Below are positions 23,250 to 33,926 of a DNA stretch of 64,000 nt, piece after piece. A program made the position numbers and the translations under genes. Source of the DNA: Ursus arctos (taxonomy: Eukaryota; Chordata; Mammalia; Carnivora; Ursidae); contig NW_026623067.1 in the NCBI RefSeq assembly GCF_023065955.2, positions 54,444,444 to 54,508,443 on the forward strand, written 5' to 3'. Below the pieces are notes generated by a model that did no database searches, had not been told where the DNA came from, and saw only the letters and a list, made by a program, of their open reading frames with translations. Numbering within the stretch: position 1 is the first letter of the stretch; every line of letters starts with the position of its first letter.

Positions 23250-24063
23250 AAAACATTTTTAATTGGGGTAAAACACGTAGAAAATGTAGAGGGGGGAATG
23301 AAGCATGAGAGACTATGGACTCTGAGAAACAAACTGAGGGCTTCAGAGGGGGGGGGTGGGGGAATGGGATAGGCTGGTGATGGGTAGTAAGGAGGGCACG
23401 TATTGCATGGTGCACTGGGTGTTATATGCAGCTAATGAATCATGGAACTTTACATCAAAAACCAGGGATGTACTGTATGGTGACTAACATAATATAATAA
23501 AAAAATATTATTGTAATAAAAAAGAAAATGTACCATTTTAACTCTTTGGCACTATATGGTTCAGTGACATTAAATACATTCACAATATTCCGTAGCCATT
23601 ACCACTGTCCATCTCCAGAGCTCTGTCATCTTTCTAAACTGATGCTCTGTACCTATTAAATAATAACTCTTCACTTCCTTTTCCCCACCATCCAGCTCCT
23701 GGAATCTACCATCCTGCTTTCTGTCTCTATAAATTTGAGTACTTTAAGTAACTCATATAAGTGGAATCATGCAGGATTTGTCCCTGTGTGTCTGGCTTAT
23801 TTCACTTACCATAATGTCCTCAAGGTTCATCCATGTTGTAGCCATGTGTCAGAATGTCCTTCCTTTTCAAGGTGGAATAATATTCCATTGTAGGTATGTA
23901 TCACATTTTGCTTATTCTTTCATCCATCAATTGACCCTTGGGTTGCTTCTTCCTTTGGGCTGTTGTGAATAATACTGCTTTGAACATGGATGTATAAATA
24001 CCTCTTTGAGTTCCTGCTTCCAGTTCTTTTGGGCTTATATGTAGAAGTGGAATTGCCAAAAAT
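23250..24063 (-). mobile_element. Old L1 (L1M-type) 3' end, reverse, split by a younger L1
   Basis: Antisense L1 landmarks read in order: AATTGGGGTAAAACACGTAG (about 23260-23280), then after an interruption TACCATTTTAACTCTTTGGC, CACTGTCCATCTCCAGAGCT, TTCACTTACCATAATGTCCT, CAAGGTTCATCCATGTTGTA, GAAGTGGAATTGCCAAAAAT. The left part breaks off at 23288 and resumes at about 23523 with no loss. It is non-coding. Confidence 0.9.
23289..23522 (+). mobile_element. Young carnivore L1 3' UTR insertion (5'-truncated)
   Basis: The 234-bp copy covers only the L1 3' UTR and A-rich end (GCATGAGAGACTATGGACTC; AAGGAGGGCACGTATTGCAT; GGTGACTAACATAATATAAT). It is nearly collinear with the 3' UTR of the full-length L1 at 59.8-60.03 kb. 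The 10-bp target duplication AGAAAATGTA lies at 23279-23288 and 23523-23532. It sits inside an older reverse L1. Confidence 0.93.
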
Positions 24064-27000
24064 GGACTCTTAAGAATGAAAAGGGAAGGTCCTTAAGGGA
24101 GTGGGTCATACAGTTTATACTGTATCAACACACAGGGAGAGCGCCTACAGAGGTAGATGGTCCAGGATTTTGAACCTAGTGGGACCGATAGAGATGATCA
24201 CCCAGGCAGAATGGGGAAGGCGACAGTGGGTGGGCTTGATGTTCATGGAGGTCAAGCCCTCTGAGCTGAGGATTGGGTCTTTAAATACTCTTTAGTGAGG
24301 TTGTGGCTAGCTTAGTGAGAGCTCCAGGAAGATGAGCCAGGGCTGGCACCTCCAGGAACCATTCGAATGCACACCACCAGGTGACTGTGCAGAGGAGCCA
24401 AACCGGCTCTTCTCCCCTGTGCTGCTGGGAAGGCCTGCCACAGACACTTCTGCCCCTTGCCAGATACGGGTCAGCACCAGCCTGTCTGCTGGCTCTTCCA
24501 GGTCAGAAGTGAGGTTGATGTCAGAGTGTTTTGGTCTTCAGGCTGTTCTGAGGTGGTAAGGATGGGCACATCTCTTGCAGCTTCCTGAATTCAGCTGGCC
24601 CTTTGGACCCAAATCAGACTCTGGAGTTTAACACATGTCTCTTAAGGGGTCCCCAAAAGGGGGCTCTGCTGTGTGCAATCTCCCAGCTGTGAAAATCCTC
24701 TGGGTGAGAGGGCGTAGGAATTGGGTGAGAGCTTGTAAGTTATGGCAAAGGCTTAGGATAGTCACCCTTGGTGGCCTTGAGTGATCTGAACTGGCACCGG
24801 GACCTTCCCTCCTTGGGATAGGACCCACATTCTTTTTCTGTGCTGACTCTCCCATTAGGCAATGAGTACAGCACCCCAGATAATGAACAGTCTTGGAAAG
24901 ATTAGCATTCTGCATACTTGGTTAAAAATTTCTTTTTATGCAACTGGTGTTCTACTTTTTCCTAGAATCTTTGTCTCTCTAAGGACTAGTCCTTCCTCTT
25001 ACAAAGTGAAGAAAGAAAGGGATCCAAAAAATATGGGTCCACAGTAACTTTCAGTTAGCACCCCCAGCCAAGTGATAAAGATATATTACATGCTTCGAAG
25101 TTCTGTGAGAGCCCTCCCAAATCCTTCATTTTCTAAAGGGGCCCTTTGTGTTAAAATAGCTTTTTACACTTCAGGCCTGCATTTCCAGAGGATTCATTAG
25201 TCAGTGGCAAGTGGGGGGGGTTGGCCCCATGACAACTTGGAAGGTTTGCCGTTGATTTGGAAGGAAGGGCAGCCCATGTTCTGAATTGAGAGAGGGAAAG
25301 GTAACAGAGTTCTCAGCTGAACACTAATGAGAATAAGATGAAACTGCTTCCAAAAGATGTCCCTCCAGCAGTCGATGAGACGAGTACGCTTGTGTGTATG
25401 GCGGACGGTTCGAGCACGGTCTGACATGGATAAATGGGATGCTCTCTTTAAGAGTAACCAGGGAACTCTCATCACAATGTTTTATACCCCAGAATTAAAA
25501 ACAAACAACCAACCAACCAAACAAACAAGAAAACCAGAAACAACTCAATCTGTTTATAAAGGCAAGGATGCTCTTGTTGAATTGTCTCATCTCTCACATT
25601 TTGCTCGGTGGCCTCTTTAGACTAAAGTAGTAGCAAAAGCTACTGATGTTTATGTAAGGTATCTTGGGGGTGAGATAATTTTAAAAAAAGGATAGAAATT
25701 TAATGATTCACAAAGCAGTAGAAAGAGTTCTGCTGTAGGAATTGAGGGAAATGGGACTAGCTTTGGCCCTGTGACAACTTTGGCTACTCAGAATTAGAGA
25801 TATTATTTTCCCCACTGGGCTCCCTGCTTTCTCATTTTATAATGGGGTAGCAGTGGGTGGGAGGCAGCTGGGTCGGATGTCTTTTGGTCATGATCCAGAC
25901 GGCTTCGGAGATCGTCTGAACCACGTGAAGTTGTTGGCAGCGTGTTATGTCTTTGTGCATGTGGGCATTTTTCTGAGGAAGACTCATTGTTTTTGTCATA
26001 TTCCCTAAAGTGGTCTATGGCTCCCCAAATATTAAGAGCTTCTGAACTGGATCTCTAAATACCTTAACAGTTTATGAACATGCTGTGGCACATGTGTGAT
26101 TTTAAGATTATTCTGGTTTATTCTGAGAGGGGTCTGTGATGGTGTTTTCCCTAAATCTGTTGTTTTCATTGTAATTTGAGAACAGTTGTAGGTACATGCT
26201 GTGGTCCACTCTTGTTTCCCCAGTCTCTGTTGGGCTCTCTTGGGGAAACAATTAAGAAGTAGGAAATAGGAGTCTTCAGCCCCTGTAATCGTCCTACCTG
26301 TGCCTGTTCATCCCTGCCAGGCAGGGGGCTCAGACTGTGAAGCCCTGTGGTTTTTGCTGTGTATCCTTTGCTGCTGAGTCCCTTTCACTCTCTCTCCAGC
26401 CCTCCACCCATATCTGCCCATTCGGTGTCCCCTTCTCTAAATAATCTACTGTAATTGAAAAGGTACATAGGGCATAATCTTTGGGTAGGTGAACATTTTA
26501 ATGCCTCGGGGATACCCTCTGCCTCAAGGAACACGTGCTGAATTATTAACTTACATACACTCAGAAAAAGGTGCAGATGGGAGGGTTGTATTCTTTTTGA
26601 AGAGGAGAGTTCCTGGGGTGGATTTTCATACTGGGTGAACTTGTCGGGAACACCCATGTGAAGTGGCACATCAGACTGTTCTGCCCGCAAGCATTTGAAG
26701 AAACAAAATGCAATCAAATGAACCTCTGTTTGACATACACAAAATTCAACTGTTTCAAAACACTTTCAACGTGACTTTTGTTCCTCTAGATTTCTTGTTC
26801 CAAGGATTTTGTCCCGCCAAGCAGGGGATTACTGAATATTCTGAGAACTGTCTTCTGCTCTGAATCTGAACGTCTCAGTGCAATACCACGATCCAGGATG
26901 TTCACGGACAGAGTGTGGGCTTCTTAATAGGAGTAGGAGTGGGGAGGTGGTGTTGGGGTGGGGAGATAATTCTACCTATGTTACCATGTGATGTTCGTTA

Positions 27001-28439
27001 GGTGACATGAACTTTGCTTTCCTTCAGTTGTGGGAAAACTGTTTCCCTGAAACGGCACTGGGATGGTCCAGTTCTGAGGCACAGGGTGGAATGAACTCAC
27101 AAAGGAGCTGCCAGGTCACTGCTGTTCCAGGTCAGCTTCTCTCTGCTCTGCACGTGTTACTGAAGCATGAGCGAGGTTGTGATGGTGAGATCTTCCTGTG
27201 TCTCTTACAAGTCACTGTCATTTTGTTTTAGAGGATAAAAGTTGAACTAAAGCCGTTTGGAATTCTGAAAACCATGGAATTTCCTTTCTCTTCTTTCTTC
27301 CATGCCTCTTTCCCTCCTTGAAGCTCTTCTCCATCTGAGATGTGTCAAATGCACAGTTTTGTTTAAAGGAATAATTCATGGACTCCATTTAGCACTTTTT
27401 ATCCTGTTTCAGGTGCGTGTCAACATGAATGTGTGTGACCCCAAAGTTAAGTTCGCTATTTGTAAAGGGTGCATTTCAGTGAATTTTGAAAGCTGGGACT
27501 ACTGTTCAGTATTTCCCTTCCACTTCATGATTCTCTTTTACCAGCTTTAGCATTTTCTCTAGAGTATTTCAAGAAAGAAATTGTATAGGAACATTTCTAT
27601 TCACATCACATGTTATCAAAGTGCTCTTGTGGGGTGAGGTTTAACTCTTGAAAGGGGCTCTTTGATAGCTAAAAATTTGGTGTTCAGCGATTACTGCTTT
27701 TTGAGAACTCCAAGTATACCCAGCATTGCAGTTTTTGAAACAATCATCTCTTTTCTCTGGTTTCTCATCTCACTTGGCTTCCATAGAGAGCTGAGACAGG
27801 CCCTCTGTTTCTGTTGAAGTAGAACAACTGACATTTATGGCCTAGTCGGAAGTATAGAGGTGTGTTGACTGATTCAGGCTTCCTTTTTTTTTTTTTTCTC
27901 CCTCCAGCTGAAAATGTGATATGGGTTTGTTATATGTTTGTTTAATCTTAATTCAGGCTCATCTATAAAAATCCTGCTGGGAGAAAGAAAGCAGAGCTTC
28001 AACATATGTGTTGAACTTGGAATAAGAAACTTTAATTGTTGGAAAAACAGTACTGTGTAAATTTCAGATTGTAACTAATCACAATATATTCAGACAGTGG
28101 CAGGAACATTTTAGTTTCCATTTTAATATTCAGTTCACACAATCATGCATTAAAGTGACCTTTTGAATGCATATTTTTCTTAAATTTTTTTAAGGCTTGT
28201 GTTTATTTTATTTGACTGAAACCCTAGTGGCTTCTATGAAGTAAAGCAGGTGTTTCCCGTTTACAGAAGGTGCACTTGACGGCCCGCGCAGGTTTGCTGC
28301 TGGCCAGCTGTTTGCTTGCAGCATCAGTGTGGATTGTAACTGCAAAGAATAAGTAAAAGGCTCTGTTAATTGTGCTCTTATGTGCTGGGCCCTGATCAAC
28401 TGACCTATAGTTACATGATAGTAGGAGGCAGATCTCTTA
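24064..28439. other. No gene; single-copy sequence
   Basis: 4.4 kb with nothing I can call. A small CAAC/CAAA-rich run lies at 25499-25530 and a poly(T) at about 27884-27897. The CCAGGCAGGGGGC string near 26317 resembles a partial CTCF core but is not diagnostic. Reading frames up to 110 codons show no domain. Confidence 0.6.
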
Positions 28440-28565
28440 TTAGACCGTTACTTTATTGGAGAGAAAACTGAGGATCAGAGAAGATAACTCTTCCAAGGTC
28501 ACAGAGATTGAAGTTAGAAAGCAAAACTGGGGTTTCTGACTACACATTTCTACTGTGTTCTATCG
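28440..28565 (-). mobile_element. MIR SINE fragment
   Basis: Reverse MIR core: AGAAAACTGAGGATCAGAGA, then CTCTTCCAAGGTCACAGAG. Confidence 0.65.
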
Positions 28566-28721
28566 CCTCAACATGGCGTCAGCTGGGCCCCTTCTGCCAC
28601 TTCAGATAGGAATACACAAGATTGCCTTGAAACTCACCTTGACCCAAAAACGTGAGGAAAAGTCCAGCAGCATTTTCAAAGTTCCTGGGGATGTATCTTG
28701 TTTTCAGGAGAGGTAGCTCAG

Positions 28722-28850
28722 ATTGATGATTCAGAGCATGGGCTGTGGAGCATGTGCTCAACCTGTCTGTGCCTCTTCCTCATCTATAGCGTGGAGGTAA
28801 TAGTGGTTCCTCCTTCAGAGGGTTGTTAATGAGGATTAAACTGTTTCATC
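28722..28850 (+). mobile_element. MIR SINE fragment
   Basis: Forward MIR: ATTCAGAGCATGGGCTGTGG, CTGTGCCTCTTCCTCATCTA, GGGTTGTTAATGAGGATTAA. It lies about 160 bp from a reverse MIR, so the two form a divergent inverted pair. Confidence 0.7.
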
Positions 28851-29984
28851 CACGCCAGCTTAGGGCAACCTTGCAAGTCAGCCATTGGAATTACTGTGGA
28901 TGTTACTTCTCGAACCAACACTTCTGCTCAATAAATTCAGTTTATGGAGGGTCTCATCCTTGTGGACCTGGGTGCCACCCCCATGCCAACTCCAACATAG
29001 AACTCAGTCTTTTTGATAAAACTGCCGCTATTTCTCCAGGCCTCTGTGTATGTTTAGCAGGATTTACCAAGGGTTTTGGGGATTCAGGGGAATTTACATT
29101 TTTACTTCTCAGAACAGTACATAATCTCATTTGGAAATTGGGTGTACTTTTTCTTAAAAGTCCGTGTTGTTGATGTCATAGCTGTTGTTGCCTTGTTTCC
29201 TGCTAACCCTTGTCCTCATAGCCTTATAACCTACCTTGTTAAGTTGTTTTCATAAATAAACAGTTTCCTAAAGGGAATCCTGGAGTTGGCTGTGAAGGTA
29301 ATTTCTTTTTCTTAACTCTGATATTGATTTCAAGCAAGAGGATCCTTTGTTGTGTTGATCCCCCTTTTCCTTTCTCCCTTCTTTCTTTACTTCCACATTC
29401 CAAAACATGAGAAAGTGCTGAATCAATTGGTTGGGTATTTTCTAATATCAAGATGATAGTTATCTTGAAATGTTATATTGTCCCATTTCAGTTCTGCTGA
29501 ATGTTCTGAGAATCCTTCCCTTTTTTCCCACTTACCTTTTAGAATAGTTCCCTGATGGTATTCACCTGCTAGCTTCCACCCAGACTGCACGTGGAGCCTC
29601 TGGGGAGCTGTCATCTGACAGCAAGTTGCTCCCCTTGCAGATGCTTATAATGCCCCCCACCTCCACCCAGGGTTCCAGCTCCTTTCCTGGCTCTGTGGTC
29701 CTTGGAGCATACCGTCGGTGGGGTCAGGGTTCATCTCTAGACTGCTTCCCTCCCTTCAAGGTAAGAGTTCACTCCCTCAGGAAAGAGAAGCAGGGAATAA
29801 GCAAAAAGGTGGCAAGGGGCTAGAGAAGAGGAGAGGCCAGGCAAATAAAAGAGGAACTGATTAGAGCTGGACTGACCTGGCAGACACAGTTTGGTTAATA
29901 TAAACTATGTGTATGTGCACATGAACACACAAAATTGCTTAGATGATTACTTTTATAAGTGTATAATGAATGCATTTAAAATAA
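28851..29984. other. No gene
   Basis: A 116-codon plus frame (28823-29173) begins in MIR sequence and has no domain. Nothing else can be supported. Confidence 0.6.
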
Positions 29985-30160
29985 TTTTGGTTGGGAAATT
30001 CAGAAAATATGGACAAATGCAAAGGAGATAAATAAAATATTGATAATTTTACCGTAGAGAGAAATCTTTGCTAAAATATCACTGTGTTTCTTTCCACTTG
30101 TCTTTGCATGACTACACACATATCTAGGTAACATGCTTTAGACCAGAAATGACCATATGC
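29985..30160 (-). mobile_element. Possible old L1 3' fragment, reverse
   Basis: GGAAATTCAGAAAATATGG, AAATATCACTGTGTTTCTTT and CCACTTGTCTTTGCATGAC resemble the same old L1 3' region seen at 14005-14530. Short and diverged. Confidence 0.4.
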
Positions 30161-30574
30161 CTGCCCATTATTGATACCTCTGACTATGCTCATGTAAGAT
30201 ACACGTGTTCCTCCCCCCCCCCCGACAGAGGGCTCTCACTTGCTGCCCTTTTCTGATCTTTACAATGTTCTCAGAGCCTATGCACCTTTGCAGTGATGTC
30301 ACCATTTAGCTCAGCTCAGTCATGTACATCTTCGCATTTGCATTCCTGCTCACCCTCTTTCAGGATGCTTTCTTGACCTGTTAATTAAGTCGAAATAGCC
30401 TCAGTCCTCTTTCCCTTAGCTGGCCCCATCTGGAGCTTCAAAGACAGGAGTGCCCATTTGTAAAAGTTTGTATATGTGGTTGAGCAGCGGGAGACACCTG
30501 GTCCTTCACAGGTGCCTGTAAAATGGATCATTTCAACATTGAATGACAAAGCAGAGTAGTGTTAGGCTTAAAGA
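30161..30574. other. No gene
   Basis: Nothing recognisable except a 12-C run near 30213-30224. Confidence 0.55.
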
Positions 30575-30740
30575 TATAAGCCTAGGTCTTGGTCCATTTC
30601 TTTAGCCACAGTTTTGTCATCTACTAAATGGGATATTAAAAGCAAGCGCCTGATTCAGGATTACTGGAAGGATTCAGTGAGATAACTCGGGAACTGTTCT
30701 CAGCATAGTGCATATGATATGGGGAGTACTCAGTTTACGA
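30575..30740 (+). mobile_element. MIR SINE fragment
   Basis: Forward MIR 3' half: TTTGTCATCTACTAAATGGG, GGAAGGATTCAGTGAGATAA, CTCAGCATAGTGCATATG. Confidence 0.55.
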
Positions 30741-30889
30741 ATGTAATGGCTCACCAACTGTAAGACCTATAGAACAAAGTAATAGACAGTATTCAAAGGA
30801 TTTTCTCCCAAGGCGAACCATAAAGATGGAGCTTTCCTGCAAAGAATAACTGATCCAAAGGTGAACTGAAATGGAATTCATAGACCACT

Positions 30890-31010
30890 ACAATAGTAGC
30901 AGTATCTGTATGAGTACTTCCTATGCTCTGAACACTTCACAGCGTTCCATTTAATTTTCACTGCAATCCTATGAAGTGGATACCACCACTTTGTCAGTTT
31001 GAATATTTGA
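30890..31010 (-). mobile_element. MIR SINE fragment (MIRb/c-like)
   Basis: Reverse MIR 3' half: GAGTACTTCCTATGCTCTGA, TTAATTTTCACTGCAATCCT, ATGAAGTGGATACCACCAC. Confidence 0.6.
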
Positions 31011-31144
31011 AATCCCAAAAGGAAGCTGGATTAAATGATAAGAAAACTCATTTTCTCTCATGAGAGGAAGTTCAGAATTAGAGTAGTCTTCAGAGTTGGT
31101 TGATACATTGGTCCAAAATGTGAAGCTCAACCCTGACTCTTTGT

Positions 31145-31535
31145 CTCTCGACTGCCATCCCTACGTTGGCTTCAGTCTCAAGCTAGAAGCAAGATGGTGG
31201 CAGTAGTCCCAGGCATCACAGCCAAACACAGCAACGTCCAGAGTGAGATCATTTCTTTGTGTGACTCTCTTTGGAGTGCGAATAATTTCCCCGGATGGCA
31301 GCAGTGGATTTTTCTTTACATTTTGTTGTTCAGAGTTTTGCCTCTTTCTGAACCAGTCAATGAAAAACCAAATATAATTACTCTTAGATCAGTCAGATTT
31401 ACTCCTGGAGTTAAGAGTGGGATTAGCTGCCCTGAGGCTCAGGCTGGCATGAAATGGGCTGGATACCTGGCAAAACTGGGGTCTTGTTAAAAGGCAGAAT
31501 GGATGCAGGGTTGGCACCCAGTAGCATCTAATTAA
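31145..31535 (-). mobile_element. Ancient LTR-like dispersed repeat (copy B)
   Basis: This shares ordered landmarks with the copy at 10032-10515: AAGCAAGATGGTGGCAGTAG, CCCAGGCATCACAGCCA, GGGCTGGATACCTGGCAAAA, GGCAGAATGGATGCAGGG. It lies in the same orientation. The 98-codon plus frame at 31194-31490 lies wholly inside it and is not a gene. Confidence 0.5.
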
Positions 31536-31540
31536 AAGAT

Positions 31541-31640
31541 CATGCCTGTTTTTCAAATGAGGAAACTGGCAATCACAAAGCTTAAGTAAAGTATCTGATG
31601 TCCTGTGCTAGCAAGGGGCAGAGGCAAAATTGTAATCTGT
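31541..31640 (-). mobile_element. MIR SINE fragment
   Basis: Reverse MIR: TTTTTCAAATGAGGAAACTG then TAAGTAAAGTATCTGATGTC. Weakly conserved. Confidence 0.5.
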
Positions 31641-32279
31641 GGTTGATGTGACTCCAGTGATTACACATTTCTGAAACAGGTAAATACATAGTTGTCCTGG
31701 TCTTTTGGAAGTACTCACATCATGAGGGGATGAGTAAAGCACGATTCTCTCAGGAGATTGTAAAAGCTTAGGGATCTTCTGAAACCCAACACTTAGCAGC
31801 ATGGAATGTTGAGGGTACTGCGTGTAGCCAGTGTGATCTGGCATAGGGCCAGAAGTGCGGTGGTGCCTCTGGCGAAACTTTGGAGGGGAAAAGGCTAATG
31901 CTTCAACAGTGACACATAGTACAAGGGTATGTGTAGTCTTGTGCCAGAGTCCAAGCTGTCAAAAAGACAGGGAGACAGAAAGTAGTGTCCCCATTATACA
32001 TCAGTGCCACCACCCAGGCTCTGTATTCTTCACAAATGACTACTTAGCTGTTCATGATGAGATCAAATAGAGGTAAACACTCTTCTCATCGATATACATG
32101 ATGAAAAGAAGAATCTTGACGAGTCAGAGTTTAGCCTAAGGCCCCAAAGCTAGAGCCTGAGTTCTTCCACGACCAGGAGCTCTAGCCACGTTCTTGTCTC
32201 TTAGGCAGCTCCATCAGCTCCTTCCCTTAGTGTGCCCATGGATTCCATCCTTGTCCTTCCCCTCACTTTACATGTCCTC
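31641..32279. other. No gene; possible MIR remnant
   Basis: A MIR-like patch (GTTTAGCCTAAGGCCCCAAAG) lies at about 32070-32190, reverse. Nothing else. Confidence 0.5.
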
Positions 32280-33110
32280 CTTGACTGTGTCTTCAAAGAT
32301 AGCCTGAATGCCAGTGATGTTTAGTTCTAGGTTTCAGACTCCTGCCTCCTTTTGCCTCAACTCCAGAACTTGGTTTCACCTACCAGTGGACACCTTGATG
32401 TGATTACCTCAAAGACTTCTCAAATTCGGTATGTCCAGATGAATTTATATCTGCTCCCACTGCCACCAAAGCCAAAATAGGAACATTTGTTTCTGTTCCA
32501 TAGTCTTTTGGGTCAGGCACCACTGTCCTGCTGGTAGCACAAGATGGAGTTCTTGGGATTATTTTGACACCTGACATCTAATGGACATCTAAGTGGTCAC
32601 CATGTCTTGATATTTCCACTTCTCCTGTCTAGTAGTCTTCCACCTCTCCATCCCTGTTGACTTTGTCCTCCTTCAGGCTTTTATGCTTGGGCTTTTTTTT
32701 TTTTTTTTAACAGTTTTGCCTGTTTTCTCTCCCTTTCTCTCTCCGCATCAAACCCATTCTCCACTCTGCCCTTGAAGGTATCTTTCTGAAACACAGACAC
32801 CGTCACATCTCTTCACTGAGTAAACTCTTGACAGGTCCCCCAAGTTCATCCCCTTCAGAATCTCGTATAAAGTCTTTCACAGTCTTGTCCCACGTTGCCC
32901 CTGGAGGGCTCTTGTCCCCTTGAGAAGTAATACATGTCTTTGAAGACCTAGCACATGTGTTCCTCCTGGATTCTTCATGCTTGGGGCATTACATTGTAAT
33001 GCATCTTTTCTTTTTTAGGCTGTGCCTCGTTAAGCTGTGTGTGGTGGTTTTCTTTATATTTGTGTCTCCCATTTAGCTAGTAGAGCCTGAAAGATCGGTG
33101 TTGCTGGAAA
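32280..33110 (+). mobile_element. Ancient L2 LINE 3' half, forward
   Basis: Forward L2 landmarks in order: CAGTGGACACCTTGATGTGA, TCTCAAATTCGGTATGTCCA, TTCTCCACTCTGCCCTTGAA, TCTTTCTGAAACACAGACAC, TAAAGTCTTTCACAGTCTTG, then a degraded 3' end near 33000-33100. A 16-T run interrupts it at about 32693-32708. No ORF survives. Confidence 0.7.
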
Positions 33111-33479
33111 TGAAGTAACTTCTCTCAGCTATGTATCTGTGTATGGTTAATATTCATGGTTCAATACTAAACTGACCAATGCCTGTGTTTCGGTTGTTCC
33201 TTTTTTTTTTTTTTTTAACCTTCACACCATTCACATAGGCACCCATGTCCCTAGTAGCAACTCTTGTTTTGAGTAATGATGCTCATCCTTAAACAACAGC
33301 ATGGATGGTGGTGTCCTTTGTGCTCCCTGTTCCTTAAAAAATCACTGTTCTATCCCAATATAAATATTTTCAAAATCATGGGAGATATCAGTTTCAAGTT
33401 TGTAATATGTGCCAGACCTTGTTCGTTATTGCTACAAATGTATTAAGTCACTTATTTTAATTATTTCAACAACTGGGTG
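33111..33479. other. No gene
   Basis: Contains a poly(T) near 33200-33217 and otherwise nothing recognisable. Confidence 0.55.
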
Positions 33480-33660
33480 ATTTTTGTCTGGTTTCCCCAG
33501 TTTATAAATGAAGAAACTAAGCACAGAGCAGTTAAGTGACTTGCCCAAGGTCATACCACTCAGTAAGTGATGGAGCAGGGATAGGAGGCAGCTGGGTGAG
33601 ATGTTTTCTGCTCACGATTAAGAGAACCCAGGCTGTCCTATTCCAGAGTCAGTGATCATG
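33480..33660 (-). mobile_element. MIR SINE
   Basis: A well-preserved reverse MIR core: AAATGAAGAAACTAAGCACA, GAGCAGTTAAGTGACTTGCC, CAAGGTCATACCACTCAGTA. Confidence 0.8.
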
Positions 33661-33734
33661 ACCACTAACAGGCTCTGTAACCACTAGTAGCCTCATTTTC
33701 ATCGTATAGTCAGTTAATCACGTTTTTTTTTTTT

Positions 33735-33926
33735 TTTAAAGATTTTATTTATTTATTCGACAGAGATAGAGACAGCCAGCGAGAGAGGGAACACAAGCAG
33801 GGGGAGTGGGAGAGGAAGAAGCAGGCTCATAGCAGAAGAGCCTGATGTGGGGCTCGATCCCATAACGCCGGGATCACGCCCTGAGCCGAAGGCAGACGCT
33901 TAACCGCTGTGCCACCCAGGTGCCCC
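33735..33926 (-). mobile_element. Young ursid-type SINE
   Basis: The reverse head ends at 33926. The body shows GGCTCAGGGCGTGATCCCGG in sense and a long T-rich tail at the left. The target duplication is imperfect (AATCACGTTTTTTT, left; ATTCACTGGTTTTT at 33927). Confidence 0.94.

Noticed and set aside
26310..26335. CCAGGCAGGGGGC as a CTCF site
   Set aside because: Only a partial match to the core with no flanking support. Such strings are common in GC-richer mammalian DNA.
31194..31490. 98-codon plus frame considered as a possible exon
   Set aside because: It lies wholly within an LTR-like dispersed repeat whose landmarks also occur at 10 kb.
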